64,000 bases of DNA from Brevundimonas subvibrioides ATCC 15264 (GTDB lineage Bacteria; Pseudomonadota; Alphaproteobacteria; Caulobacterales; Caulobacteraceae): positions 1,550,001 to 1,614,000 of the forward strand of contig NC_014375.1 of the NCBI RefSeq assembly GCF_000144605.1, read 5' to 3'. The notes under the pieces are model-generated. The model saw only the letters and a list, made by a program, of their open reading frames with translations, searched no databases and was not told where the DNA came from. Positions 52,985-63,056 of the stretch are shown here, in pieces. Position numbers and translations under genes: made by a program. How positions within the stretch are numbered: the stretch's first letter is position 1; every line of letters begins with the position of its first letter.

Positions 52985-53518
52985 TCAGGCCGCCTGTGTC
53001 GCGGACCGGCGCGCTTCGCGGCCGGTCCAGATGCGGTCGTGAATGGCGAAGAAGACCATCTGCACCAGGGGCTCGATGACCCCTACGGTCAGGGCAACCT
53101 TCAGGTCCTGGGTGATGGCGAACGCCACCGACACCGCCACCACGAAATGCATGACGCCGTAGGTCACGGTCTTGACGGCGATCTTCTTCAGCGAGGGCAG
53201 GGCGTGGCTGTGGCCGTGGTGGCCGTGGGCGCGGGCCTGTTCCTCGGCGTTCATGACGTCCAGGCGGGCGGTGACGGCCTCGCTCGCCTCCTCCATGCCG
53301 CTGCGGGTCCGGCGATGCTCGATCCGGTGCCAGATGCGGTCGTGGAAGGAATAGGCGATGGTCTGGAAGAAGGGCTCGACCACGCCGATGGCCAGGGCCA
53401 TGCGCCAGTCGCGCGTGATGGCGAAAGCCACCAGCATCGCCACGACAAGGTGCATGACGCCGTAGGAGGCGATCTTGAGCGCGAGGCTCTGCACGGATCT
53501 GGCGAGGGTGACGACCAT
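52985..53518 (-). CDS. Tandem DUF2061 membrane protein
   Basis: 177 residues built from two DUF2061 modules. The first (residues 12-66) is LALKIASYGVMHLVVAMLVA... ending FHDRIWHRIEH, and the second (residues 110-166) is IAVKTVTYGVMHFVVAVSVA... ending IHDRIWTG. They are about 60% identical by eye, so an internal duplication is clear. The linker contains a histidine cluster HGHHGHSH. Each module has two helices. DUF2061 function is unknown; metal binding by the linker is a guess. AGAGGC precedes the ATG. Confidence 0.85.
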   Translation of the reverse strand: MVVTLARSVQSLALKIASYGVMHLVVAMLVAFAITRDWRMALAIGVVEPFFQTIAYSFHDRIWHRIEHRRTRSGMEEASEAVTARLDVMNAEEQARAHGHHGHSHALPSLKKIAVKTVTYGVMHFVVAVSVAFAITQDLKVALTVGVIEPLVQMVFFAIHDRIWTGREARRSATQAA

Positions 53519-53632
53519 CTGCCTCTAAAATGTTAGCTCAGGCTGAAAGTTTCAAGTCCTGCTGAAAAGACTTACGCACGGGATCGGGTTTGGATGCGTC
53601 GCGGTTGACTTCGCGTCTGCGAAAGAGGATAG

Positions 53633-55536
<1,904 letters not shown>

Positions 55537-55559
55537 ACAACCTGAACTGACCTCCTGAT

Positions 55560-56975
55560 TTGACCCCCGCCGCCCGTCTCGCCTCCGCCGCCGCCATCAT
55601 CGACCGCATCAGCGCGGGCAAGGCCCCGGCCGAGGCCGTTCTCAAGACCTGGGGGACCGAGAACCGTTACGCCGGCTCCAAAGACCGCCGGGCCATCGCC
55701 GACCAGGTCTACAAGGTGCTGCGCGCGCGCGGCCGCCTGGTCTGGGCCATGGGCGGGCGCGAGGACGGGCGGGCGCTGGTCATCGGCGCGCTGAGCCTGA
55801 TCGACGGCCTGTCGGTCGAGGAGATCGAGGCCCTGCACGCCGGCGACGGCTATGGCCCCAAGCCGCTGTCGAAACAGGAGCGGTCGCGCATCAGCATGAC
55901 CGCCGACGAGGTCCCGGGCTGGGTCGCGGCCGGTCTGCCCGAGTTCGTGGTCGAGGATTTCAGGAACACCTTCGGCGACCGCTGGGCCGAGGAGGCCGCC
56001 GGTCTGATGGTGCCGCGCGCGCCGATCGACCTGCGCGTCAACGGGGCCAGGGCCACGGTGGCCGAGGTCGAGGCCGAGCTGCGCGAGGCGGGGTTGAACC
56101 CGACACGCACGCCCTGGTCCGCCTGGGGCCTGCGACTGTCGGCCGAGCCGCCGCCCAACGTCCAGGCGCTGGAGGCCTTCAAGGCCGGGCGTATCGAGAT
56201 CCAGGACGAGGGCAGCCAGATCGTCTGCTGGCTGGCGGGCGTCGAGCCCGGCATGACCGTCGTCGACTATTGCGCCGGCGGCGGGGGCAAGACCCTGGGC
56301 CTGGCGATGCAGGGCCTGGCGAACGGTGCCTCGCGCGTCGAGGCCGCGCCGGCCGAACCCGAACGCATCTGGACCCCGACCGGCTGGGTCGATGCGCCGA
56401 AATCCAAGCCCAAGGCCGCGACGATCGCCCGGGCCGAGGGGCGTCTGATCGCCTGCGACGTGGTGCAGAAGCGTCTCGACAACATCCGGCCCCGGCTGGC
56501 GCGCGCCGGCGTCGAGGCCGAGCTGATCCACCTGGGGCCCAATGGCGGCGGCGTGGAGGACATCGTCGGCATCGCCGATGTGGTCTTCGTCGACGCGCCC
56601 TGCACCGGCTCCGGCACCTGGCGGCGTCGGCCCGAGGACGCCTGGCGGCTGAAGCCCGAGGACGTCGACCGGATGCACGCGCTGCAGATGGCGATCCTGG
56701 CGCGGGCCGCCAAGCTGGTGAAACCGGGCGGGCGGCTGGTCTATGTCACCTGTTCGATGCTGCGGGTCGAGAACGAGGCGACGGTCGACCACTTCGAGGA
56801 GGACCATCCGTCGTTCGCGCCGGTTCCGGTCGCGGAGGCGCTCGGCAGCGCGGCCATGACCGACGCGGCGCGCGAGACCCTGGCCGGCCTCGCCCAGGGC
56901 CATCGCCTGCGGATGTCGCCGGCGACGACCGACACGGACGGGTTCTTCGTCGCCCTCTACGAGCGGCGGGCGTGA
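55560..56975 (+). CDS. rsmB: RsmB-type 16S rRNA m5C methyltransferase
   Basis: Methylates C967-type cytosines of 16S rRNA. 471 residues starting at TTG (MTPAARLASAAAIIDRISAG). The N-terminal NusB-like domain runs to about residue 145, then the Rossmann domain: DYCAGGGGKTLGLAMQ (motif I), VDAPCTGSGTWRRRPED (catalytic Cys, motif IV) and LVYVTCSMLRVENE (second Cys, motif VI). An insertion of about 30 residues (VEAAPAEPERIWTPTGWVDA...) lies after motif I. The TTG start is uncertain. Overlaps the nucleosidase gene by four bases. Confidence 0.9.
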   Translation: MTPAARLASAAAIIDRISAGKAPAEAVLKTWGTENRYAGSKDRRAIADQVYKVLRARGRLVWAMGGREDGRALVIGALSLIDGLSVEEIEALHAGDGYGPKPLSKQERSRISMTADEVPGWVAAGLPEFVVEDFRNTFGDRWAEEAAGLMVPRAPIDLRVNGARATVAEVEAELREAGLNPTRTPWSAWGLRLSAEPPPNVQALEAFKAGRIEIQDEGSQIVCWLAGVEPGMTVVDYCAGGGGKTLGLAMQGLANGASRVEAAPAEPERIWTPTGWVDAPKSKPKAATIARAEGRLIACDVVQKRLDNIRPRLARAGVEAELIHLGPNGGGVEDIVGIADVVFVDAPCTGSGTWRRRPEDAWRLKPEDVDRMHALQMAILARAAKLVKPGGRLVYVTCSMLRVENEATVDHFEEDHPSFAPVPVAEALGSAAMTDAARETLAGLAQGHRLRMSPATTDTDGFFVALYERRA

Positions 56976-57631
56976 GCGGGACGTTCGAGCTTTCGAACTT
57001 CGGGCCGCTGACGGCGCTGTGCGTCATGGCGGCGGAGGCCGAGTACGGCCCGGCCCTGCGGGCGCGCATCCAGCCCCTGATCACCGGCGTCGGCCCGGTC
57101 GAGGCGGCGGTCCAGACGACGGCCGTGCTGGCCGACCTGGCGCATCAGGGCCGGCTGCCCGACGTGATCCTCTGCCTCGGCTCGGCGGGGTCCCAGACGC
57201 TGGAACACGGCCGCGTCTACTGGGTCGACGAGGTCGGCTATCGCGACATGGATGCGTCGGTGCTCGGCTTTCCGCCCGGGGTCACGCCCTTTCTGGACCA
57301 GCCCGCCGTCCTGACCCTGGCCAGCGGACCGGCGGGCCAGCCCTATGCCCGTCTGGCCACCGGGGCCTCCGTCGTCTCGGGCGAGGCCTATGACGCCATC
57401 GATGCCGACATGGTGGACATGGAAACCTATGCCGTCGTCCGCGCGGCCGCCCGCTTCGACGTGCCGGTGCTGGGCCTGCGCGGCATCTCGGACGGCAAGG
57501 CGGACCTGACCGGCCTGTCCGACTGGACCGATACCCTGTCCGTGATCGACGAAGGCCTGGCCGAGGCGCTGGACCTGCTGAAGGCGGAGTTCGAGCGTCT
57601 GACAGCGCCGCTGCCGGGCGAGCCCGCATGA
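56972..57631 (+). CDS. 5'-methylthioadenosine/S-adenosylhomocysteine nucleosidase family
   Basis: Hydrolyses the N-glycosidic bond of methylthioadenosine or S-adenosylhomocysteine. 219 residues beginning at a GTG that overlaps the rsmB stop (GTGA). The PNP/MTAN fold is supported by [60 protein letters not shown] (the E-x-x-x-V and Glu/Asp substrate residues) and GISDGK. SAH removal would suit its place beside a SAM-dependent methyltransferase. Confidence 0.85.
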   Translation: MSGTFELSNFGPLTALCVMAAEAEYGPALRARIQPLITGVGPVEAAVQTTAVLADLAHQGRLPDVILCLGSAGSQTLEHGRVYWVDEVGYRDMDASVLGFPPGVTPFLDQPAVLTLASGPAGQPYARLATGASVVSGEAYDAIDADMVDMETYAVVRAAARFDVPVLGLRGISDGKADLTGLSDWTDTLSVIDEGLAEALDLLKAEFERLTAPLPGEPA

Positions 57632-58011
57632 TCGCCCTGTTCGCCGCCACGGCGCTGTCGTTCGCCCAGGCCGATCCGGAGATCCAGGCGCAGATGACGC
57701 CGGTCTACCTGCAGTGCATGGCCGCGGCGGGACGGGTTCCGGAGCGGCGACTGGCCTGCATGACCGCGGAGACAGAGCGTCAGGACCACCGGCTGAACGT
57801 CGTCTACCGGCGCATGCGCACTGCCGCATCGCCCGAGGACCGGATAGAGCTGCGCGACATGGAACGGGCGTGGATCCAGATGCGCGACAGCTACTGCGCG
57901 GCCGATCGTGCCCGGGCGGGCGCCGGGTCCCGGGCCGCCGTCGCATTCGCGGACTGCTACCTTGCCGAGACCATCGAACGCAGGGTCTGGCTGGAACATC
58001 GAGGAAACTGA
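57628..58011 (+). CDS. LprI-like (DUF1311) secreted protein
   Basis: 127 residues. [16 protein letters not shown] is a short signal peptide, and the remainder has four cysteines and the helical pattern [32 protein letters not shown] typical of lysozyme-inhibitor LprI-like proteins. Periplasmic. Its start overlaps the nucleosidase stop by four bases (ATGA). A role in lysozyme resistance is inferred from family name only. Confidence 0.82.
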   Translation: MIALFAATALSFAQADPEIQAQMTPVYLQCMAAAGRVPERRLACMTAETERQDHRLNVVYRRMRTAASPEDRIELRDMERAWIQMRDSYCAADRARAGAGSRAAVAFADCYLAETIERRVWLEHRGN

Positions 58012-58013
58012 AC

Positions 58014-59573
58014 GTGTCGGCTGAAACGCACCAGAAAGTCCTGATCGTCGATTTCGGCAGCCAGGTGACGCAACTGATCGCGCGCCGCCTGCGCGAGGCG
58101 AGCGTCTATTGCGAGATCCATCCCTACGCCAAGGCCGAGGCGGCGCTGGCGGCGCTGAAGCCGGCGGCGATCATCCTGTCCGGTGGTCCCGAGAGCGTCC
58201 ACGAGGAGGGCAGCCCCCGCGCGCCCCAGGCCGTGTTCGAGGCCGGCGTGCCGGTGCTGGGCATCTGCTACGGCGAGATGACCATGTGCGAACAGCTGGG
58301 CGGCAAGGTCGAGGGCGGCCACACCCGCGAGTTCGGGCGCGCCGAGATCACCGTCCAGAAGGCTTCGCCCCTGCTGGCCGATCTGGCCCCGGTCGGCGAG
58401 GATGAAACCGTCTGGATGAGCCACGGCGACAAGATCGTCGCCATCCCCGAAGGCTTCGACGTCGTCGCCACCTCGGCGGGCAGCCCCTATGCCGTCATCG
58501 CCGACGAGACCCGCCGCTTCTACGGCGTCCAGTTCCACCCCGAGGTGATGCACACCCCGCGCGGCCACCAGATGCTGAAGAACTTCACCCACGGCATCGC
58601 CGGGCTGAAGGGCGACTGGACCATGGCGGCCTATCGCGACGAGAAGATCGCCCAGATCCGCGAACAGGTCGGCTCGGCCAAGGTGATCTGCGGCCTGTCG
58701 GGCGGGGTCGACTCGTCGGTCGCGGCGGTGCTGATCCACGAGGCCATCGGCGACCAGCTGACCTGCGTCTTCGTCGACACCGGCCTGCTGCGCAAGGACG
58801 AGGCGACCCAGGTCACGACCCTGTTCCGGGAACACTACAACATCCCGCTGATCCACGTTGATGCGTCGAAGGAATTCCTTGGCGAACTGGCGGGCCAGTC
58901 CGACCCGGAGACCAAGCGCAAGATCATCGGCCGGGTCTTTATCGAGGTCTTCGACCGCGAGGCCGGCAAGATCGACGGTGCCGAATTCCTGGCCCAGGGC
59001 ACCCTCTATCCCGACGTGATCGAGAGCGTGTCGTCGTCCAGCGGCAAGGCCCATGTGATCAAGAGCCACCACAACGTCGGCGGTCTGCCCGACTATATGA
59101 AGCTGAAGCTGGTCGAGCCCCTGCGGGAGCTGTTCAAGGACGAGGTCCGGGCCCTGGGCCGCGAACTGGGTCTGACCGACGCCTTCGTTGGCCGCCATCC
59201 CTTCCCCGGGCCGGGCCTGGCCATCCGCATCCCCGGCGAGATCACGCCGGACGCGGTCGAGACCCTGCAGCAGGCTGACGCCATCTATCTGGACGAGATC
59301 CGCAAGGCGGGTCTGTACGACAAGATCTGGCAGGCCTTCGCCGTCCTGCTGCCGGTCAAGACCGTCGGCGTCATGGGCGATGCGCGGACCTACGAGAAGG
59401 TGCTGGCGCTCAGGGCGGTCACCTCGACCGACGGCATGACCGCCGACTTCTTCGAATTCCCCTGGGACGTCCTCGGCAAGTGCGCGACGCGCATCGTCAA
59501 CGAGGTCCGCGGCGTCAACCGCGTCGTCTACGATGTCACGTCCAAGCCGCCCGGCACCATCGAGTGGGAATAG
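58014..59573 (+). CDS. guaA: GMP synthase (glutamine-hydrolysing)
   Basis: Aminates XMP to GMP. 519 residues from GTG 58014 ([15 protein letters not shown]), with GAGGAA at 58001-58006 as ribosome-binding site. The glutaminase domain has the nucleophile in LGICYGEMT and the His-Glu pair in [10 protein letters not shown]. The ATP-pyrophosphatase domain has the P-loop [12 protein letters not shown], and the C-terminal dimerisation domain ends KPPGTIEWE. The gene ends only 290 bases before a tyrosine recombinase gene; the C-terminal coding end is a well known integration target for genomic islands and appears intact here. Confidence 0.97.
   Translation: MSAETHQKVLIVDFGSQVTQLIARRLREASVYCEIHPYAKAEAALAALKPAAIILSGGPESVHEEGSPRAPQAVFEAGVPVLGICYGEMTMCEQLGGKVEGGHTREFGRAEITVQKASPLLADLAPVGEDETVWMSHGDKIVAIPEGFDVVATSAGSPYAVIADETRRFYGVQFHPEVMHTPRGHQMLKNFTHGIAGLKGDWTMAAYRDEKIAQIREQVGSAKVICGLSGGVDSSVAAVLIHEAIGDQLTCVFVDTGLLRKDEATQVTTLFREHYNIPLIHVDASKEFLGELAGQSDPETKRKIIGRVFIEVFDREAGKIDGAEFLAQGTLYPDVIESVSSSSGKAHVIKSHHNVGGLPDYMKLKLVEPLRELFKDEVRALGRELGLTDAFVGRHPFPGPGLAIRIPGEITPDAVETLQQADAIYLDEIRKAGLYDKIWQAFAVLLPVKTVGVMGDARTYEKVLALRAVTSTDGMTADFFEFPWDVLGKCATRIVNEVRGVNRVVYDVTSKPPGTIEWE
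59551..59573 (+). other. Presumed attachment core (attL) at the end of guaA
   Basis: The last codons of guaA (CCGGGCACCATCGAGTGGG then GAATAG) are the region used as attB by guaA-directed integrases. A second copy should mark the far end of the element. The exact core length cannot be fixed without that copy. The repeat GACCCTTCGG nearby may also take part. Confidence 0.5.
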
Positions 59574-59577
59574 TCCC

Positions 59578-59670
59578 GACCCTTCGGTAGCATTCGGTAT
59601 CGCTTCCGAAGCCGCCTCTAAAGGGCTGACAACATTGTGAATTCTGTCGAGACCCTTCGGAGCCATTCGG
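59578..59670. repeat. Imperfect direct repeat behind guaA
   Basis: GACCCTTCGG-TAG-CATTCGG (59578-59597) recurs as GACCCTTCGG-AGC-CATTCGG (59651-59670), 73 bases apart and differing only in three central bases. The second copy is part of the terminator stem. The 5' copy starts 5 bases after the guaA stop. Confidence 0.6.
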
Positions 59671-59683
59671 AGGGTCTTTTTTC
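59650..59683 (+). terminator. Terminator downstream of guaA
   Basis: AGACCCT (59650-59656) pairs with AGGGTCT (59671-59677), extended inward by five pairs including G-U wobbles, and followed by a run of Ts (59677-59682). It would close the guaB-guaA strand before the integrase gene. Confidence 0.8.
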
Positions 59684-59863
59684 GTTTTGTCGGACTGCCC
59701 GACGGTACGCCGCTGCATTGATCTGGCGGACTCGGGCTCATACCGTCCTGACATCGGGCCAAGCCCTGACGGTATTCATTTCCAGCAAGTCTCTGAAATG
59801 GATGATAAAAAGCTGTCTTGGCGCGCCCGAATTCGAGGACCGACAGCCAGAGGCGATTATACC

Positions 59864-61117
59864 GTGCTAACCGACACCGCACTGAAGAATTTGCGTCCGA
59901 AAGCAAGGGCTTACAAGAGTACCGACAGGGACGGTATGTACGTCTATGTCTCGACGGGCGGCGCGATCTCATTCCGCTACGACTATCGGTTCAACGGCCG
60001 TCGAGAGACCATGACGCTCGGGCGTTACGGTCGGGCCGGGCTGACGCTGGCCCAAGCCCGCGAGCGGCTGATCGAGGTGAAGAAGGCGATCGCAGACGGG
60101 GTATCGCCCGCCGTTGAAAAGCAGCGCGCCAAACGTCGCTTGAAGGAAGCTCACGATTTCGCACAGGTCGCCCAGGGCTGGATGGACCGCGCGCCGATGG
60201 CGGACAGCACCCGCGACATGCGCCGGGCGATTTTCAATCGGGACATCCTTCCGAAGTGGAAGAAACGCCTGCTGAGCGAGATCACGCCTGACGACTTGCG
60301 GGCGCACTGCAAGGCGATCGTGGACCGCGGGGCGCCCGCGACGGCGATCCACGTCCGGGATATCGTCAAGCAGATCTACGGCTGGGCCATCCTCCACGGC
60401 GAGAAGATCGACAACCCGGCAGATGACGTGGGCCCGGCGTCCATCGCGACCTTCCGACCGCGCGACCGCTCGCTCACCCCCGCCGAAATCCGGATCATGC
60501 TGATGCTTCTGGGTGAGGTGGCGACCCTGCCAACCATCAGGCTCGGCCTGAAGTTCATCCTGCTCAGCATGGTTCGAAAGAGCGAACTTCAGGACGGGGT
60601 ATGGACCGAGGTGGATTTCGACAATGCGGTCTGGTCGATACCGGCAGCGCGCATGAAGCGCTCACGCCCTCACAACGTCTACCTCTCCACCCAAATGCTG
60701 GACATCCTGGTCGCCCTGAAGACCTGCGCCGGCAACTCGAAATACATCCTGCCGTCGCGCTACGACGCCGATGCGCCGATGTCGCGGGCGACCTTCAACC
60801 GCGTCACCAGTGCGATCGCTGAGAAGGCCGGTAAGGGTGATCTCCCGCTCGAACCCTTCACCGTCCACGACTTGCGGCGGACGGCCTCGACCCTGCTGCA
60901 TGAGATGGGTTTCAACTCGGACTGGATCGAGAAGGGGCTGGCTCACGAAGAGCGATCCTCGCGCGGCGTCTACAACAAGGCGGAGTTCGAGACCCAGCGT
61001 CGGCACATGGCTCAGGAATGGTCGAACGCCGTGGATGCGTGGGAAGCGGGACGCGCCTATACCCCGGCGCTCGCCGCACCAGAGGTCAGCGCGCCGCGGT
61101 TCGATCCGAAATTCTGA
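59864..61117 (+). CDS. Tyrosine recombinase/integrase with DUF4102 N-domain
   Basis: 417 residues from GTG 59864 (VLTDTALKNLRPKARAYK), which matches the usual N-terminus of these integrases and has AGAGGCG upstream. In-frame ATG 59798 and TTG 59687 are possible earlier starts. Domains: the DUF4102 arm-binding region (about 1-90, YDYRFNGRRETMTLGRYGRA), a core-binding SAM-like domain, and the catalytic domain with Arg in LLSMVRKSEL, H-x-x-R in VHDLRRTAST, His in GLAHEERSSR and the nucleophilic Tyr in GVYNKAEF. It drives integration and excision at the guaA end. All catalytic residues are present, so it may be active. Confidence 0.93.
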   Translation: MLTDTALKNLRPKARAYKSTDRDGMYVYVSTGGAISFRYDYRFNGRRETMTLGRYGRAGLTLAQARERLIEVKKAIADGVSPAVEKQRAKRRLKEAHDFAQVAQGWMDRAPMADSTRDMRRAIFNRDILPKWKKRLLSEITPDDLRAHCKAIVDRGAPATAIHVRDIVKQIYGWAILHGEKIDNPADDVGPASIATFRPRDRSLTPAEIRIMLMLLGEVATLPTIRLGLKFILLSMVRKSELQDGVWTEVDFDNAVWSIPAARMKRSRPHNVYLSTQMLDILVALKTCAGNSKYILPSRYDADAPMSRATFNRVTSAIAEKAGKGDLPLEPFTVHDLRRTASTLLHEMGFNSDWIEKGLAHEERSSRGVYNKAEFETQRRHMAQEWSNAVDAWEAGRAYTPALAAPEVSAPRFDPKF

Positions 61118-61119
61118 AA

Positions 61120-61377
61120 CGCATCCCAGGGATGCGAACAGAAAATTGGTGGACCCGTGGACGCCGACGACCAGGGGGTTGTTGTACTCCAATAGCCTCA
61201 TGCGACACGGCGTCCTGAAACGCGCGGCGTGCTTATTCGGGGGACGGTGGCGACCGGGGCGGAGGGACGATGGCGTCCGGGGGTATGGGCGCCTATGTCC
61301 AGGGGAGAGGCGGGCCCGAACCATTCCGTTCAACGGTTTGAAGGTCCATTGTATCGGCTCAATCAATGAGATCAACC
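61120..61377. other. Non-coding gap in the element, with a small hairpin
   Basis: This 258-base gap between the integrase and the winged-helix gene has no convincing gene. Right after the integrase stop, CGCATCCC-A-GGGATGCG (61120-61136) forms a palindrome. The rest is likely to hold the promoter of the following two-gene unit; no clear -35/-10 pair is seen. Confidence 0.4.
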
Positions 61378-61884
61378 ATGAGCGAAACCACCAACAAGGT
61401 CGTCCCCCTCCGTCCCGCCGCCACGCCTGAGACGTCGCGCAAGGTCCTGGAGAAGCGGTGGACCAAGGGCGTGATCGACCCGGGCTTCACCTTCGTCCCT
61501 TCGGTCCTGCTCCGAGCCCAGGCTCGCCTGCACATCAACGCCACCGAACTCGCGGTGCTGATGCACCTGATCGACCACTGGTGGGAGGACGAGGAGATGC
61601 CGTTCCCCTCGAAGCGCAGGCTGGCCGAACGCCTCAGCGTGTCGGACAAGACCGTCCAGCGCGCCATCAAACGCCTCGAAGACGAAGGTCTCGTTCGTCG
61701 GATCGTGCGTCGCCATTCCAGCGGAGGGCAGGCCAGCAACATCTATGACCTCAAGCCCCTGGTCGAGAAGCTGAAGCCGATCGCCAAGGACATGATCGAC
61801 GCGCGCGACAAGGCCGCCGCCACCAAGCGCGCGGCCGTTCGGCCGGGACTGCGCAAGCGGTCGCCGGACCTGTCCGGACTGTAG
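61378..61884 (+). CDS. Winged-helix DNA-binding protein
   Basis: 168 residues starting MSETTNKVVPLRPAATP; an ATG four codons earlier is also possible. Residues about 55-125 form a winged helix (TELAVLMHLIDHWW, FPSKRRLAERLSVSDKTVQR, AIKRLEDEGLVRRI and a wing with SGGQASNIYDL), as in replication-associated or GntR/MarR-like HTH proteins on plasmids and integrative elements. A basic C-terminal tail follows. The next gene begins 3 bases after its stop, so they form a unit. A role in element control or replication is inferred. Confidence 0.75.
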   Translation: MSETTNKVVPLRPAATPETSRKVLEKRWTKGVIDPGFTFVPSVLLRAQARLHINATELAVLMHLIDHWWEDEEMPFPSKRRLAERLSVSDKTVQRAIKRLEDEGLVRRIVRRHSSGGQASNIYDLKPLVEKLKPIAKDMIDARDKAAATKRAAVRPGLRKRSPDLSGL

Positions 61885-61887
61885 ATC

Positions 61888-62427
61888 ATGGCCGGGCCGT
61901 ACTTTCCGCCGCTGGAGGTCGCGGGGCAGACGCTCGCGTTCGACCATCTCGAGCCCTTCGTTCTCGAGATGGCGACCCAGTCGCGTCCGAACGGCGTGAA
62001 GATCGATGTCCGGTTCAGCAACCACTGCTTCAGCGAAACCTTCGACGCCGCCCGGCACGACGACAACGCGGTGGCGGTCTGGGACGGCCCGAGGCGGCGC
62101 GTCTTCTGTCCGATCCGCTACGGGCTGTCGCAAGCGCTGCCGCATATCCTGAAAGGTCTGCCGACCGCGCATGTCTATCAGACCCCGGAGGCGAACTTCC
62201 TGCGGATCGGTGTGCGCAACGACGGCGGAGCAGGGGACTACAGGGTCTTCTTCAGGGTCAAGCGCGGCGCCGGCGCCGGCATCGATCTCAAGCTCTTCGT
62301 GGAAAGCGCCTACAGCCCTGAACCGGCGCAGGCGCTCGCCATCGCCCACATGAGCAAGGTTCGCTTCGCCGTGCTGGTCGACAAGACGCTGAAGGGCGAG
62401 AAGCTGAAGTTTCACCGGAAAAGATAA
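61888..62427 (+). CDS. Island/plasmid-associated protein (stationary-phase growth adaptation-like)
   Basis: 179 residues, soluble. YFPPLEVAGQTLAFDHLEPF, then VRFSNHCFSETFD and RRRVFCPIRYGLSQALP match my recollection of a family in Rhizobiales plasmids and islands labelled stationary phase growth adaptation protein, often beside a helix-turn-helix gene. Biochemistry is unknown. It is coupled to the winged-helix gene upstream and ends in a hairpin. Confidence 0.55.
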   Translation: MAGPYFPPLEVAGQTLAFDHLEPFVLEMATQSRPNGVKIDVRFSNHCFSETFDAARHDDNAVAVWDGPRRRVFCPIRYGLSQALPHILKGLPTAHVYQTPEANFLRIGVRNDGGAGDYRVFFRVKRGAGAGIDLKLFVESAYSPEPAQALAIAHMSKVRFAVLVDKTLKGEKLKFHRKR

Positions 62428-62450
62428 GGGCGCCCGGAGGCGCCCCTATC
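62423..62450 (+). terminator. Terminator-like hairpin
   Basis: GATAAGGGCGCC (62423-62434) pairs with GGCGCCCCTATC (62439-62450) with one mismatch around CGGA; it overlaps the stop codon of the upstream gene. The T run is missing, so termination would be weak or factor-dependent. The next 236 bases up to the AlpA gene show no further gene. Confidence 0.55.
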
Positions 62451-62686
62451 AGAAGTCACTCGGTAGCCGCTTCCGGGACCGAAATCCCTATCTCGCTCAC
62501 GCGTGGACCTCCGAAGAGGCGGGTGAGGCTGTTTCAACCGATCTGGCCTCGGGAGGACATATAAGCCCCGGGGGTGAAGAAATCAATGATCAGCCCTGGA
62601 CGTCCCTGTCCCGGTCTCCGGGTCACAACCGGCCCCGGATGAAGCATTCTATGACCATACTCGCTGATTTCTGAAGCGCACCCGGC

Positions 62687-62971
62687 TCACAGGTGCGGCC
62701 GGGCCGCGCCCAGCCCGTCGTGGACCGGGCGTGTTCGGCGCAGGCGCACATCCGGGGCCTTGGCCGCCGTGACCGGGGTGCGGCGGCGTTTCTCCAGCCA
62801 GGCCTGCACCTCCGACAGATCCCAGACCACGCATCGCGGCGTCAGCCGGAAGCGTTTGGGGAACTCCCCGCGCTGCTCCATTTCCCAGATGGTGCTGTCT
62901 GCGAGAGGCACCATCTGGCGCAGTTCCGGCTTCTTGATCGTTCGCGGCAGGGGCGAATGGGTCTGTCCCAT
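62687..62971 (-). CDS. AlpA-family transcriptional regulator / excisionase-like
   Basis: 94 residues. The MerR-like helix-turn-helix of AlpA proteins is clear: RTIKKPELRQMVPLADSTIW, EMEQRGEFPKRFRLTPRCVV, WDLSEVQAWLEKRR. In prophages and islands such proteins activate the integrase or act in excision. AAGGAG lies 8 bases before the ATG. The C-terminal tail (about 30 residues, Arg/Pro-rich) is longer than in phage P4-type AlpA. It is transcribed toward the integrase side. Confidence 0.88.
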   Translation of the reverse strand: MGQTHSPLPRTIKKPELRQMVPLADSTIWEMEQRGEFPKRFRLTPRCVVWDLSEVQAWLEKRRRTPVTAAKAPDVRLRRTRPVHDGLGAARPHL

Positions 62972-63056
62972 GGAGCATCTCCTTGTTCCGGCCGATTCGA
63001 ACCGAAAGATGCTGGAGGGTGAACACGCAGACCTGCGGTGGCAGGCTTACGTGTCC

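Noticed and set aside
57714..58013. In-frame extension of guaA over the LprI-like gene
   Set aside because: The extra 100 residues are not GuaA-like; GTG 58014 has a good ribosome-binding site and the conserved N-terminus.
57957..59972. Long open frame opposite guaA that runs into the island
   Set aside because: The part over guaA is shadow and the remainder lacks a start signal or motif.
62455..62485. Similarity of TCGGTAGCCGCTTCCGG to TCGGTATCGCTTCCGAAG near guaA
   Set aside because: The match is short and gapped; it could be an integrase arm site, but chance is as likely without a third copy.
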